NCBI GenBank assembly: GCA_013397075.1
Contig: VWZS01000191.1
Span: 111,347-175,346, forward strand
Length of the DNA: 64,000 bases
Direction: 5' to 3'
Source of the DNA: Rhabdornis inornatus
Taxonomy: Eukaryota > Chordata > Aves > Passeriformes > Rhabdornithidae
Of this stretch, positions 11,241-24,567 are shown one piece after another (the stretch's first letter is position 1; every line of letters starts with the position of its first letter). The position numbers were made by a program, and so were the translations under genes. The notes under the pieces are model-generated. The model saw only the letters and a program-made list of their open reading frames with translations. It was not told the DNA's origin and ran no database searches.

Positions 11241-12721
11241 TCCTGTCAAAGTTGCCTCCCATCCTCTAGGTAAATTCTGGTATAAAGCATTGGCAGTTCC
11301 AAGCAGGATTTTGGTAGGATGGATTGTGTGACAGGGTAAGGGGTAATCCTGGAGTTAAAACAGTTGAGGTCTGAGCACTGAGGCTTTAGCAGGCTGATTT
11401 GTTAATATCTGGGAGAAAAAATAAGAGAATATTTGGCTAAATGTGAGCATGTCTGTTAGAAGATGAATCCTATCCCATATTTCTTGGATATTATTATTTT
11501 CCATCACCTGTAAGGTGGTGCAGATAGACACATTATACATATGCATTTGGTCACTGACCCTTGAAGAGTAATCCTGGTTCTGAAACTTGGGGGTTTTGGG
11601 ACATTCCAGGTGTCTAAAGCACAGCAGATGTGACACCAGCCTCACAGAGACTCCCAGGCTCCTTGGCAGCAGCTGGAAGCCAGGCCAGGTACCTTTGGGC
11701 ACCCCAGGTGACATGGAGCACCTCTGTGTGAACACCTCAATTGCTGCCCTGGCCATGGGTTGTTTGTGCTTTATTTGTAGTGACTTTCCCAACACCTGAG
11801 GGCTTGGTCATGGGGAGAAGTAGATTTCCCTCTTGCTGCCTAATTTACCATCTGGAATTTTTCTTTCTTTGAAGCACCAGGGGCTTGCCTGCAGGATCAG
11901 TAGGGATGTTGCCAGTGTGCTCAGTGGTCTGAAGAACATCTCAGGTCCTGTATCAGTGTTTTCTGATAAAAAAATACAGCTTAAAACAATTGTTTGAATT
12001 TTTTCCCAGGTCATCTTGGCAGGATGTAGCAGGATTCCTTTCCTTTCTTGTCTAAAGCTGGGACAGTTCTCTCCCACTCTTCCTGGGAAGCTTTTCCTAT
12101 GAAATTGTGGCTGTTGAAGGCATGGAGGACTTTGGTGATGTGCTTGAGCCTTCCTCTTCCCTTCTGGAGGTGTTTTTGGACTGCAGGGTTTTTGAACTAA
12201 GGGACTTCAGGGCCTTAGTTTTCCAATAATGTCATGGAAATGGAAGGAGGGATGTTCAGGGGTTCCCTCTGGCTGAACACATCACACAGCTGCTCTCCTC
12301 CTGTACCCACTGACAGTTCACTGCCTGAGCTGTAACTGCACACAGAATATCTTGTTACCCATTATAAAGACCCCCAAGCAAATTGCCACACCTTATTCTT
12401 TTTAAGATCCTCATTTCTCCCCCAAATCCTCATTACTCATATCAGAAGATTTTGTAAACTGGGACCAGCAAATAAAATAAAATTAAATTCTTAATTAAAT
12501 AAAATAAACAAGCATGTCAGTAAGTAAATATTTCTATTAATCAGTCGTTACAGGCTGAAAATATACATTTGGGGTATTTTCATTTTGTAACTTAGTTTCT
12601 TTGACAGTTGTGATGGTTCAGAATTCCAGAAATACAGCATTTGTCTTTTTCTGGGGTGAAAGAAGCTGCAGGAAATAGATTTGCAGGTGAAGTTCAAACA
12701 AGGAGCCAAACCCTGCTTGGA
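11241..12721. other. No gene seen
   Basis: Unique sequence with an AT-rich, AAATAAA-repeating patch at about 12470-12510. Nothing coding was recognised. Confidence 0.5.
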
Positions 12722-13095
12722 GTCACAGAATCACAGAGTAAGCTGAGTTGGAAGAGGCCACAGGGGCCATTGAGGCCAACTCCTAGCCCTGCACAGGAGC
12801 ATCCCCAGGAGTCCCACCATGTGCCCAAGGGCAGTGTCCAAACACTTCTTGAACTCTGCCAGGGAGCCTGTTCAGTGCCCAACCCCCTTTTTCTAATTTC
12901 CACCCCGACCCTTCCCTGATCCAGCTCCAGCTGCTCCCTCGAGTCCTGTCACTGGTCACCACAGAGATCAGTGTCTGCTCCTCCTCTTCCTCTCATGAGG
13001 AAATTGTGGAGTGCAATGAGGTCTCCCCTCAGTCTCCTCCAGGCTGTTTTAGGTGCCCCTGGTCGAGGAGAATCCAGCCATCAGGGAAGAGTGCT
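12722..13095 (-). mobile_element. CR1 fragment
   Basis: TCACAGAATCACAGAGTAAG and GAGTTGGAAGAGGCC lead into several hundred bases of reverse-oriented CR1 sequence. Confidence 0.88.
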
Positions 13096-13809
13096 AATAA
13101 CTGATGTGTGTCCAGTCTCCTGATGTTGTGTTCTGAACTCCTCTTAAAAGGAACCAAGGCTTAAAGCATGGAATGCCCTGCAAAATATGTGGAGCACACA
13201 GTTCTGGAGTAAAACAATAACAATTTGCAATCCATCTCCTATTTCCTGAGGCGTGTGAACTGCTCCTCCACCAAATCCAGCCTTGCACTGGGATAATGGA
13301 CACACTTGGAATGGATCAAGACTAGTTAGGAGAGAAGTGAAAAGATAGGAGTTTAAAAGCCAGTTCTGTCTTAGAAACCTCCCTCTGGCACACAAATACC
13401 AGCCAGAAGTGGTATGTGATTGCTTCCATCTGATTTGGAGAGGAGTTGCTTTCCAAACAGTGGATGATTTGATCTAGAACTGGAGAACCAGCCTGGCAGT
13501 CAGCAGCTTCATGACACCAGATCTGACCCAGGGCCTCAGAGCTCTGCCGGCAGCAGATGGGTGATCCCAGGAGCTGGAACAGAGCAAAACGAAATTTTAA
13601 AAAATCCATGAACTAAGTGCAGAATCCATCTGAATTCAGCAAGGTGGGCTGTAACAGGAGAAGTTTTATTTATTCTTTGACCTGAACTCATCTCACACCC
13701 ACCAAAGTGACAAAAGGTCATAAATATTCTTTGGGGTTCCAGGTAATTCCCTTCTGCTTTACCTGACAGGGAAGGATTTTGGAAGATTAATGAAATACCC
13801 AGAATTTTG

Positions 13810-13870
13810 TGTGTGTGTGTATACGTACCTGTGTGTCTGTGGTGTATATATGTATGTGTGTATAGCTATT
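13810..13870. repeat. TG/TA microsatellite
   Basis: An interrupted run of GT and TA dinucleotides followed by a T tract at 13869-13879. Confidence 0.85.
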
Positions 13871-13974
13871 TTTTTTTTTACTTATATGTATAAACCAGCA
13901 TTTTTCACGCACACTGAGAATTCATCAACGTGGTATTGCTCTTGTTGCAACTCAGGGAATTAAAGGATGCCAAC

Positions 13975-14560
13975 AATTAATGGAATTATGGAAGAACAAG
14001 ATGGTTTAGGTTGCAAGAGACCTTTAAAGCTCATCTTGTTCCACCCCATGCCCTGGGCAAGGACACCTTTCCCCAGACCAGGTGGCTCCAAGCCATGGAA
14101 CATGTGCAGAGCTGGGGCAGACACTTCCAGGGGCACAAACACAACTTCTGAGTCGTGGATCTGTTTTGGAGGAAATAACCCCCCCCACACACATAGAAAG
14201 TGCAGAGTTTTCCAGGCTCCCCCTGACCATCCCTGCCAGGCCAGCAGCCCATGCTGTGTTCAGTGGTACCAGGACACCCCCAGCTCCACATCCGTGTTCT
14301 TCCAGTGTCTCAGAGAAACCCGTGAGGATCAGTTTGCTTTCACATCAAATTTACTCCTTTGCTGGTACCATTTTCCCTGCTTATTCACAAATGTACTGAG
14401 CACCACTAACAGCTGGGGAACTCAAGTGGCTCCTCCCTGTAAAAGCTGGGAGCAGAGCCTGACCCCCATCTGGCTGCAGCCTCCTGTCAGGGAGCTGCAG
14501 AGCAATGAGAGTTCTCCCTTTGGCCCAGCTGAGCACAGTTTCCTGCTGTCCCTCTGAACC
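13975..14560 (-). mobile_element. CR1 fragment, interrupted
   Basis: A 3' end at 13975-14110 and an internal part at 14430-14560 (GGGAGCAGAGCCTGACCCCC) share orientation. The stretch between is diverged. Confidence 0.7.
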
Positions 14561-16663
14561 TACCACCTGCAAGGTTCATTTCCTGCCCATTTAGTCCTTG
14601 TGCTGACAGTGGAGATGCTCTGGTCACAGTTTGTAGATGTCCTCTCTAGACTGAGGAATCAGAGTTCAGGCATAAACCACCCTTTTTTGGGATGTGAGGA
14701 ATGAAATGTCCATATCCCCAGCCCACTCTGGCTGCGAGTTCCTCCTGAACCTGTGTAGTGCTCCTGTTTTCTGTGGTCCTAGTAACAGTCAGTATTACCT
14801 GATGCTTATTTAAAGCTCAGTCTTCTCCCTCTGCATTTATAACTGTAGTAAAATAATTATATTAATCAATATAAAATTGCTTTGCCACTTTACCAGCATG
14901 ACACTTCCTCTGCTGTTCTGATTGTCCAGCAGTACCACAGGGTTCTTCTGATGCTTCCTCCTCTTCATGTTGCAGTTGGTCCTTTGTCTCTCACACTCCC
15001 ATCTCTGAGCACTGTGAGCAGTTTGCTGTGGGACCATTGTCTCCTTTGTGGGTTTTATCTGGATGAGTTGGATATGTTGTTCTTCTATCCAAGTTTAATG
15101 GAACATGGGATCAAGTCCTTCAAATGACATGATGCTGCTGAAATAGTTAAAAGCAGGAACATTGGTGACTTGAGCATCCTAAAATCACAGAATCCCAGGA
15201 TGGTCTGAGTGGGAGGGGACTTTAAATACTATTTTGTTCCACACCCCTGCATGGGCAGGGGCACCTTCCACCAGAGATACATACTGGAGTGCTCTGTATT
15301 TTTTTCTCTTACACAGAGAAAAAAAAGACAGAGTGGGAAGATAAATGCAGACAATTCAGACTGTAAAGGCAGCTGCATGTGTGGACTATAAAGATGATTA
15401 TCTGTTGCAATACATCACAAGTGGACCTGTTGGATTTTCCTATCCTTATATTAAGACCATATTTTTTCCTGTTGTATCATGCAGCTTTACCAAGAGTTTC
15501 AGTTTGGAGCAGGAGTAACTTGTGGGAGGTTGAGGCTGGAGTAACACAGCACTGCTGTGTGCTAAGCAGGTCAGATAAGAACTTGAAACTAGTTTATCCT
15601 TACAGCTCTTAATGAGTGATAGTCTGAGTCTCAAGTCTTTGTCTTCCTCTCAGTCCATGGCAATCCCTCCCCTTTTGGAAGCAGAAATGTTGGATGGCAA
15701 CGACAACAGCAGCAACCCTCAGCTTCTGTACTTTCAGTTACCAAACTTAACAGGAGTCACTCACTCTTTTGGGAAGCATGAGGGAAGTCTCTGCTGGCAC
15801 CTCAGTGGTGGGGTGCAGGAAAAGAACATTCCAGCATTTACATTAGTTCAGAGTCTAAAGCCAAAGTGCTTTGAACAAATTGTGGATCAGTCAGATACTA
15901 CTGTTGTGGCACAGCAAGCTTTTCTTTCAAAAATGGGTTAAAATCAGATTTGTCTGTAGTCTCAAATAATTGTCCCTTATAGACAATTATCAAATACTAC
16001 ATGTGAGCCCCTTCAGCTCTGGTTTTTCTCAACATGAGGAGTCTGAAGAAGTGATCACATCCCTTGTTCTTTATTTCTTCATTCGTCTCATGAAGACTCC
16101 TCTGCTTTCTGACTGTGTTACACCAGCAGGACACCCCTATACTCACCTGCACCCACGCACCACCTGCTTCTGATCCCGTGCTGAGGTGGTTGTAACACCC
16201 AAGAGATAAGGGTCCAGAGGGTGCCCTTGTGTTCAGGCAGGTGCTTTTGGTTTAGGACCACATTACACATAGTAAATAACTTCTGTTGCATTTGGAAATT
16301 AATTTTCATGGAGTGTAGATACTAACCACCTACAGCTTTGCTCTTGACTTTAAAACAAATGGTAAATTGAAGCTTAGCAACCAGCAGCCTAGAAGAGAAA
16401 GTTGGGCATTCTGTTGGATGCATTGGCCTTGCTTACCCCAGGGCTGCCTGGTTGACTTGTTCTTTATTTTGGCCCAAAACAGTTAACTGTGTGAGGGTAA
16501 TGGTTAAGTGACTCACACCTTTGCCTAATTTTTGGCTCCTATGCCTTTGGATTGAATTTTCTCCAGCATTGCTCCATGTTCTTTTAATGTCTGCCTTTGC
16601 TCTATGAGGAAGATGTGTTGCTGTCGTGACTCGGCTCTCATGGATGTTTTTTTCTTTCCCTAC
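14561..16663. other. Probable FAM83H first-intron sequence
   Basis: Apart from one short CR1, nothing is recognised. The stretch ends in the CCCTACAG acceptor before coding exon 1. The frame at 15612-15941 (109 codons) has no visible family. Confidence 0.5.
15183..15275 (-). mobile_element. CR1 fragment (short)
   Basis: AATCACAGAATCCCAGGATG and GGCAGGGGCACCTTCCACCA. Confidence 0.82.
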
Positions 16664-16679
16664 AGCTTTCCCTCCCCTG

Positions 16680-19600
16680 ATGGCTCGTCGATCCCAAAGC
16701 TCCTCACAGGGGGACAACCCCCTGGACCCCAACTACCTTCCCCCCCACTACAAGGAGTATTACCGCCTGGCCCTGGATGTGCTCACAGAGGAGGGCAAGG
16801 AGAGTTACCAGCGCTTCCTGGCCGAGGAGGCGGCTCCCGACTTCCTCTGTGGCTCTGAGGTCGATCACATCATCCAGAACCTCCAGAAGCCCCAGTATGC
16901 CAACCAGGAGGGCAGCACAGACACTGCAGGGGACAATGACATGGATGGATCCTCTGGGACTTACTGGCCCATGAACTCAGATCTTGCCATTCCTGAGCTT
17001 GACCTGGGCTGGCCGATGGTCTTTGGCTTCAGGGGAACAGAGGTGACAACGCTGGTGCAGCCACCCCCGCCAGACAACCCCAGCATTAAGGAGGAGGCTC
17101 GTAGGATGATTCGAGCAGCTCAGCAGGTGAGACAGGGAGAGCCCAGCTAGAGCAGAGGTAAAATCACACATGTGCCAGAGAAGCATCAGAATAGAGAATC
17201 CTAATGCAGTGGTTTGGGTCAGAGGGACCTTAAAGCTCATCCAGTTCGACCCCCTGCCATGGGCAGGGACACCTTCCACTATCCCAGGTTGCTCCAAGCC
17301 CCTTCCAGCTTGGCCTTGGACACTGTCAGGGATGGGGCAGCCACAGCTTCTCAGGGCAGGCTGTACCAGGGCCTTATCTCCCTCACAGGGAACAATTTCT
17401 TCCCAATATCTCATCTAACTCTGCCCTCTGGCAGTGTAAAGCCACTCCCCCTTGTTTTGTCACTCCAGGCCCGTGTCCAAAGTCCCTCTTGAGCTCTCTT
17501 GGTGTCACTTTAGGAACTGGAAGGAGCACTTCTCCAGGCTGAGCAATATCAGGTCCTCTGCCAATTCCCTTGACTTTGCTTCCAGAACCTGACAAAGGAG
17601 CAGGATGATTCAAATCCACCACTGACTGCACCAAACCTTGTCTCTGCTCTGCTGTCATGGCACAGTGTCCAAGGCTGTGCTAAAATACAGCAAAAGTTCA
17701 CAGAATCCCAAAACATTAGAGAGAGAAGGGGGCTCTGGAGCTGGTCCTGTCCACCCCCCTACTCAGAGGAGGGTCACTCAGGATGTGTTTTTGAGCATCC
17801 CCAAGGGTGGAGACTAAACCTTTCTTGACAGTCTGTTCGCATGTTGATGGTCTCCTTACAGTCCCAGAGGCTTTTCTGTAGCTGAACTGTAATTTGCTGT
17901 GTTTCAGTTTGTGTCTTGTCCTCTCCCTGGGCACCACTGAGAAGAGTTTGGCTCCTTCTTCCTTGCACCCTTTCCATCACGTGTTTATACCCAGGGAGCT
18001 GGGAAGGACAGGAACGGGGACTGTGAAGCTGCTTCCCATATAATCACCACATGGATGCAGCTGAGCAGTGGCTGCCTGAATGCTGGCCAGGAAGTTACCT
18101 AAAAATGGCACGTGGATGTTGGAGTGGGGGGACCGGCTCCATACACCATCCAGTGTGATTACATGGCCAAAAAATTCATGGAATATTGGACTGATGAGTC
18201 GGGAAACACCCAGGGAGGTTTCCCCTCACCTGCATACACAGAACATGCACCTTCCTGGACAGAAATTCTCTTTCCAGTCTGGGGCCCACAGTGCTTAACG
18301 GGACCTTTAATTGGGATGTTTTCTGTTTTAAAAGGAAGATGAGATGGGGACAGTGCAGCTTTGGGGTGTGAGAAGCTGGGAAACATGGTTGGTCAGAACA
18401 TGAGGCAGCACAGGTGGCTGACCGCATCCCTTCCCCAGGTGGTGGCCATTGTGATGGACATTTTCACGGATGTGGATCTGCTGTTTGAGGTGCTGGATGC
18501 TGCTTCTCGCCGAGTACCTGTCTACATCCTGCTGGATGAAATGAACTCTCAGCTTTTCCTCGACACAGCTGCCAAGTGCAGAGTCAACCTGAACTATGTG
18601 GAGGTGAGCAAAGACCTGCCCTACCTGATTTGTGTCTTAAGGGGGTGTGTCCTGCGACACAGAGGGCCAGTATGGGAGGAAACACCTGAGAAAGGGGAGA
18701 GTGGGCCGTAGCCTGGTGAAAGATGAGTGTGAAGAAAGTGAGGAGAGCTAGCAGGACATGGGATGAAGGCTGAAGATGTGCTGAGAAAGGGATTTGTGCA
18801 TCAGTGTGTCTGCAGGCTGGTGTCCACTGGAGCTGGAGGATAGTCCCAGTGGCAAGATGGAGGTTCAGAGGAGTCAGGAAGGAGGGGCAGGGAGGGGAAG
18901 AGGGTCCCATCTGAGTCAGTGCCTCTCTGGTTTGCAGTTCCTGAGGGTGAGGACAGTGTCTGGCCCAACCTACTACTGCCGCACGGGGATGTCCTTCAAG
19001 GGGCACCTGAAGGAGAAGTTCCTGCTGGTGGATTGCATGGTGGTGCTGAGTGGCAACTACAGGTGAGGAGCCCTGTCCAGTTTGGAGAGAGACACACTCA
19101 GGTGCTGTGTGCAAGGGGCTGGCTGCAGAGGAGCTCAGCTCCCATCTGATCCATTCCAGAGAGAATTTGCCATAGCCTAAGGAGTGTAAGATTTGCATCT
19201 TAGTCTGGACCAAATGAACTTTGACCTCCACTCACAGAATCATCAAATCACAGCATGGTTTGTGTGGGAAGGGACTTTAAAGCTCATCTTGTTCTACCCC
19301 CACAGCCCTACATGGGCAGGGACACCTTCCACTAGACCAGGTTGCTCCAAGCCCCATCCGACCTGGCCTTAAGGGATGGGGCAGCCACAGCTCCTCTGGG
19401 CAGTAGAGAGGTGGGTGGTTTTAGTTATGACTGAGATCAGCCATTAACACATTACCACCTTTTTGGGAGTAACAATCTTACCAGCTAAAGTGTTCATTTT
19501 TGACAGAATAAATGTTCTTAATGAATTGCAGTAGAAGAATTTCTTCTTCACATGTTAAAAAGCGTGACGGGATAAACACCTGTCATGCCCAACCAGAAAA

Positions 19601-22344
19601 TTTAGAATTTGCTTCAGGTGAGCAAATGTTTTAATGAAAACAGGTACAGCTGAGTCAATGGTAACACCTTCCATCCCTTCTGTTCTCTCTGCAGTTTCAT
19701 GTGGTCCTTTGAGAAGATTCACAGGAGCATTGCGCACATCTTCCAGGGTGAGCTGGTGGCCAGCTTCGATGAAGAATTCCGCATTTTGTTTGCACAGTCG
19801 GAACCTCTCGTTCCTCCTGCCAACGTCTTGGCAAAGGCAGAGAACACGTTTGCCATGGCTCCCTTCGGCAATAACATGCCTTTCTTTCCCAAAAAAGGCC
19901 CCCTGATGTTCCAGAGGGATGAGAGTCTCTTCCCCTCCTTCATGGACAGAGTGGATCCGGACAGGTACTTCCTCTCCAATTTTCGGCGGGACGACATGCT
20001 GCGGCACACTGTGGAGGGCTCAGCCATGCGGATGTATAAAAAGGTGGAAATGGAGAATTCCCAGTTGGATCCAGTCAGGGGTTTCCTCCGTTCCAAGCAG
20101 CTGGAACTGGATGCTTTTAAGAGACACAGTTTTGCAGAAGGAACGTTTGAAAATTTTGCTTCTGCCAAGCAGTACACCCGGCAGATGTTCATGAACAACA
20201 TGGACGAGTTCAAAATCCAATCCAGTCATTTCCAGAAGGACCAGTTCTACCAGTACCAGTTTGAACATCCCCATCTTTCTGGCAGACCTCAGGGATTCTT
20301 TGACAGGATTCGAGGCGGGAGGCCGGGATTCAATGAACTGGAAGACTACGGAGAGGGACCCCGATACCCTGAACTGGAGCCCAGTTTCCCCCAAGAGGGT
20401 TTCCCCTTACGGCTGGATTATGTGCCCTCAAATTCCTCCAGGGAGGTGAGACACGGCTCTGACCAGCTGAACCCTGCAGGCAACGGCCCCATGGGAATGA
20501 TGTTACGGAGGCAGAATATAGGACAGAAATTTATTTGCCAGACTTCTCCCACGCAGAAGCAGAGCCTAGAGCAGCGCCTGTTCCTACAGGACAAGGATGA
20601 AGACCAGGACGATGACAAGAACACGCAGGAAAACAGAACAGGGTTACGGAACTGGAGGATTTCTTCGTACCTCAGTGCGTACCAGTCTGAAGCAGACGAA
20701 GGGCTCCCCATGCCCATGGAGTCCGAGGCATACAACGATGCTCTTGGGGATCCCCTCACAAAGCACCCCACTGACCTCATCCCAACCTTCAAACCCCCCA
20801 CGCCTTTCAACAGCAAGCCACTGGGAATGGACAGTGCCAAGGAATCTGCAGATCCTGAGAGAGCAGGTGAAGAAACCTCAATAATGAAACCAGATGCCTT
20901 CAGGTCCAGGATAAATCCCTTGATCCAGAGGAGCTCCAGGCTCAGGTCCTCTCTGATTTTCAGTGCCGCCAAATTAGATCAGCCCAACACCACAATAGAA
21001 AAGGTGCAGATGATCCAAAAAGAGCAAATGTCCAGTGAGTTAACAAAGGACAACGAAACCATCAAGACAGCTGCCTCCTCCAAAGTGGCCGAGCTGCTGG
21101 AGAAGTATAAAGCTGTGGGCAAGGACATGGAACGGGGCACAGTCACCCACACCAAAGCTGTTTCAGGTTACCTGCAGGAGGAATCACAGAATACGGAGAA
21201 GAAATGTACCAAATCTGTGCAGTATAAGATTCTGGAGAGCAGGGTGCTGGACTCCAAAGACTCCTGCAGTACTTACAAAATGCATGGAGAGTTGGACAGA
21301 GCATTTGGAATAGCCTCATCCACCCCCCAGCTTGGGGACATGTTGAGTAAAGATCCCCTGGCACATCTCGGCACTAAGGTGGACAAGCTGTCGTCCCGAT
21401 TTTACCCCATCGAGAACAAACCTCCTCTTCCAGAGAAGGAGAGCCTGATATTTGTAGGAGACACTCAGAAATTGGCTCTTCCAGAGAAGAAGGACAGAGT
21501 GACCTTCAGAGAAGACTCTCCAAAATTAGTCAATACAGAAATTAAGAAACCTCAGGTTAGGACAAGTACTACGTCCTCAGTTCTAGAAAGCCTGTCTAGA
21601 AGTCAGGGGTCTGACAGCTCTCTCAACAAATCTGAGGAAGACTGTTCAAAACAAGAGCAAAATCCCATGGAGTTTTTAAGAAAAGGGTCACTACGGCTGA
21701 AGCAGCTTTTGAACCCAAAAGGTGAAAAGAAATTGGAGGAGGAACCTGCTTCTGAGAGTGGGAAATGCGACAAGCAGGCAGTGGTGCTCAAACGATCATC
21801 CACAGGGGACTGCCAGGAAGCGATGGAGGAAGAAAAAAACCCCAAATTTGCAGCACCACTCCCTCCCAAGAGCAGCCAGACAACACAAGGGAGGTTCCCT
21901 TCCTCCACAGCCAACATCCTGTACAGCAGCAACTTGCGTGACGACACCAAGGTGATCCTGGAGCAGATCTCTGCCAACAGCCAGAAGAACAGAGCCGAGC
22001 TGGCCAAGCAGCTGCCATCCACCAGCAACCCCGACCTCTCCAGGTCAACCACAAGCTTGGAAAGAAAAGGGGAAAAGGAGAAAAGCTGCAACATCCACAG
22101 GTCTGAGAGCTTTGGGAGCCAGAAAAGGAACCTCCAGCGGCAGCCATCAGAGGACAGAGACATCCTCCTGAAAAAGATGGAGAACATGCGGAAGGAGAAG
22201 CGAGTCTACAGCCGCTTCGAGGTGTTCTGCAAGAAGGACGAACACACGAGTCCCAGTGAAGAGGAGTATGACACAGATGCCAAAGACAAAAAAATGGGAA
22301 AATTCATGCCAAAAATCCTGGGGACCTTCAAGACCAAAAAATGA
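16680..22344 (+). CDS. FAM83H: FAM83H, CK1-anchoring keratin-associated protein
   Basis: Four coding exons: 16680-17126, 18439-18603, 18938-19062 and 19695-22344, all with GT-AG borders and matching phases, giving 1128 residues (human about 1179). The start is the ATG 16 bases after the acceptor at 16664, giving MARRSQSSSQGDNPL, the family N-terminus; an in-frame upstream ATG at 16626 lies in the intron. Residues about 1-290 form the FAM83 (DUF1669) pseudo-phospholipase-D fold. Phe270 and Phe274 in SFDEEFRILF match the family's CK1-docking phenylalanines. The long last exon (residues 246-1128) is the low-complexity tail, ending in a basic KFMPKILGTFKTKK. In mammals FAM83H recruits CK1 to keratin filaments, and truncations in the last exon cause amelogenesis imperfecta. 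The gene is tail-to-tail with MAPK15. The first, untranslated exon was not located. No frameshift or stop is seen. Identity is certain; exon borders are near certain. Confidence 0.96.
17205..17575 (-). mobile_element. CR1 fragment in a FAM83H intron
   Basis: AGAGGGACCTTAAAGCTCAT, GGGCAGGGACACCTTCCACT and CACTCCAGGCCCGTGTCCAA, well preserved, between coding exons 1 and 2. Confidence 0.92.
17698..17965 (-). mobile_element. CR1-type fragment in the same FAM83H intron
   Basis: TTCACAGAATCCCAAAACAT and CAGGATGTGTTTTTGAGCAT, older and more diverged than its neighbour. Confidence 0.65.
19233..19405 (-). mobile_element. CR1 fragment in FAM83H intron
   Basis: GGGAAGGGACTTTAAAGCTC and CATGGGCAGGGACACCTTCC, before coding exon 4. 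Confidence 0.9.
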
Positions 22345-22501
22345 TTGTAGAAATCCTATTTAATTCCATTCAATCACTGACTGTCACAGGGAAACGAGGA
22401 AAACACTTGTCTATGATGGCTACAAACCCCAGTGGCAATCCTCTTCTTGGTTAGTGAGCACAAATGTATCCAGCATGAGCCTCCCACGGCACAGTTTGCT
22501 C

Positions 22502-22552
22502 AATAAAGTCAGGTGGTATCAAACAGCCTTATCACAGTATGTTCCAAATAAA
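22502..22552 (+). terminator. FAM83H poly(A) signals
   Basis: Two AATAAA hexamers, at 22502-22507 and 22547-22552, lie 158 and 203 bases after the stop codon. They would give a short 3' UTR. Confidence 0.6.
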
Positions 22553-23774
22553 ACAATTAAAATGCCCACATGCTTTAAAAACAAGTCTCTGTTACTGTAC
22601 AAAACTAAGTGATAGTCTCTGTTAAACCCAAAGGAATAATTTCAGCAGACAAAACCATTCAGATTTCAGAAAAAAAATGAGAAATAGAAAATGCAATATC
22701 TGAGTTTGGGCCAGAAAAGATAAATATATACAGACACACACACAGGTATTAACTGGGAAAGGTATTTAAAGCTCAGTGGTTTCTCAGGTGAAGTTACTCT
22801 TTTTCTGTATCTCAGAATGAATCAGACACAGGAGGCACCTTTTTGAAGGTTTACATACAAAAAAAAATAGTTGTAATCAACATTTTGACCTAATCTGTGG
22901 TTCTGATCTTCTCCAGCAGCACAGGCCCAGCTTTTGTATTTAGCAGTTCCTGAGCCTATGGGTTTGCTTGTGGTTTGTTCCTTTGTGCATAGGGAATTAC
23001 TTGCTTTATGGGCTGAGCTGAAGGAAGCTGCTGAGGTGCTGTTGATGGAGAAGGGCTTGGTTTTAGGAGGCCTTTTCAGGTGAGTCTGACTTGAAATAAG
23101 CATCTAAAGCAAAATCCTGCCTTGGCCAAGTAGTGACTTCCTTGACAGTGCAACTGCAGCTCATGAGGTGACAGGTCTGGAGCAGCATGAACAGCTGAGA
23201 GAGCTGGGAGGGAATAACAGTCATTCATCATAGTAGAGTAAAACCTCAGGGACAGAGACAAGAGCTTCAAGTTAATGAGGAAAATGTATCCAAAATCATC
23301 ATTGAAACAGGAACATAAAGTTTCCTGTAGTCCCACTGTAGACTGGCAACACCTTTACGTCGTCTCAGCAATAGTATCTCATGAAACTCTGCTTTCTGCA
23401 AGCAAAAACAATAAAAATGACCAATTATTCATTGAAGAAGACAGCCCTACCAATAGGCAGTTTCCCTCTCAACACAGCAAATGCTGCTTGAAAGACAAAA
23501 TTTTTCTGCAGTGCAATATAAAGGATTATTACAATAGTATACACTAGAGAAGCTGTAAAATATTGTAGAAGAACCCACCTGTATTTCAAATGCTTTTCTA
23601 CTTGATTTTAACAAAACCAGACCATAATGAATTCTGTTCATCTAGCCTAGAACAGTCAGAAATGAGTGAAAGGCTATAAGATTATCTCTGAAGAATTAGG
23701 TCTTCATGGTCTTCAGAGAACAGTTACCTGTTCTACTCAAAACAATATCCACCATTTAGGCAGACTGCTGAAGA

Positions 23775-24200
23775 ACCCTAGAATGGGCTGGAAAGGACCC
23801 TTTAAAGATCACCCAGTTCTAACCCCTGCCTGCCATGGGCAGGGACACCTTCCACCATCCCAGGGTGCTCCAAGCTCCGTCCAACCTGGCCTGGAACACT
23901 TCCAGGGATGGAGCAGCCACAGCTCTAGGCACCCTGTGCCAGGGCCTCACCACCCTGGCAGGGAAGAATTCCTTCCCAATACCCGATCTAACCCTGCCCT
24001 CTGTCAGTAAGAAGTCATTCCCCCATCCTGTCACTCCAAGCCTGTGTCCAAAGTGCCTCTCCAGCTCTCCTAGAGCCTTTTTAGGCACTAGAAGGGGCTC
24101 AAAGGTCTTCCCAGAGCCTTCTTGCCTCCAGGCTGGACACCTCCCAGTTTTCCCAGCCTATCTCCAGAGCCGAGGGACTCAAGGCCTCAGAACATTTTCT
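23775..24200 (-). mobile_element. CR1 fragment between FAM83H and MAPK15
   Basis: GGAAAGGACCCTTTAAAGAT through TGGAGCAGCCACAGCTC, in the gap between the two convergent genes. Confidence 0.9.
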
Positions 24201-24567
24201 TGGCCTTGAACTTGGCCTTGTTGAACTTCAAGAGGCTTCCCTGGACCCTAAATATGTCTAAAAACCACTCGAGTATCAGAATAATGCAGGTTTCTGTGAT
24301 TTTTTGCAGTAATTCTAACAAGGAGTATGAACTGACAGTATTCACTGTTCTCAGGGTGTGAGAGCAAACATGCTGTGTTCTTGACTGCTGAGACTGGAAG
24401 GCAGAGGAGTTGGACTCCCTTTCCTATTAGCTTGTCCAGAGGAAAGAAGGACATCGTCCTAAGCAATGAATAAAGCATTTCCTCATATTTTCCTCTCTCC
24501 TGCTGCCCTTGCTTAGTCAGGGGCTGAGGGATGAGCTGTACTTCACCTGTCTGGAACATCTCCACAG

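Noticed and set aside
16626..16679. Upstream in-frame ATG extending FAM83H by 18 codons
   Set aside because: It lies before the CCCTACAG acceptor, in the intron; the MARRSQSSSQG start matches the family.
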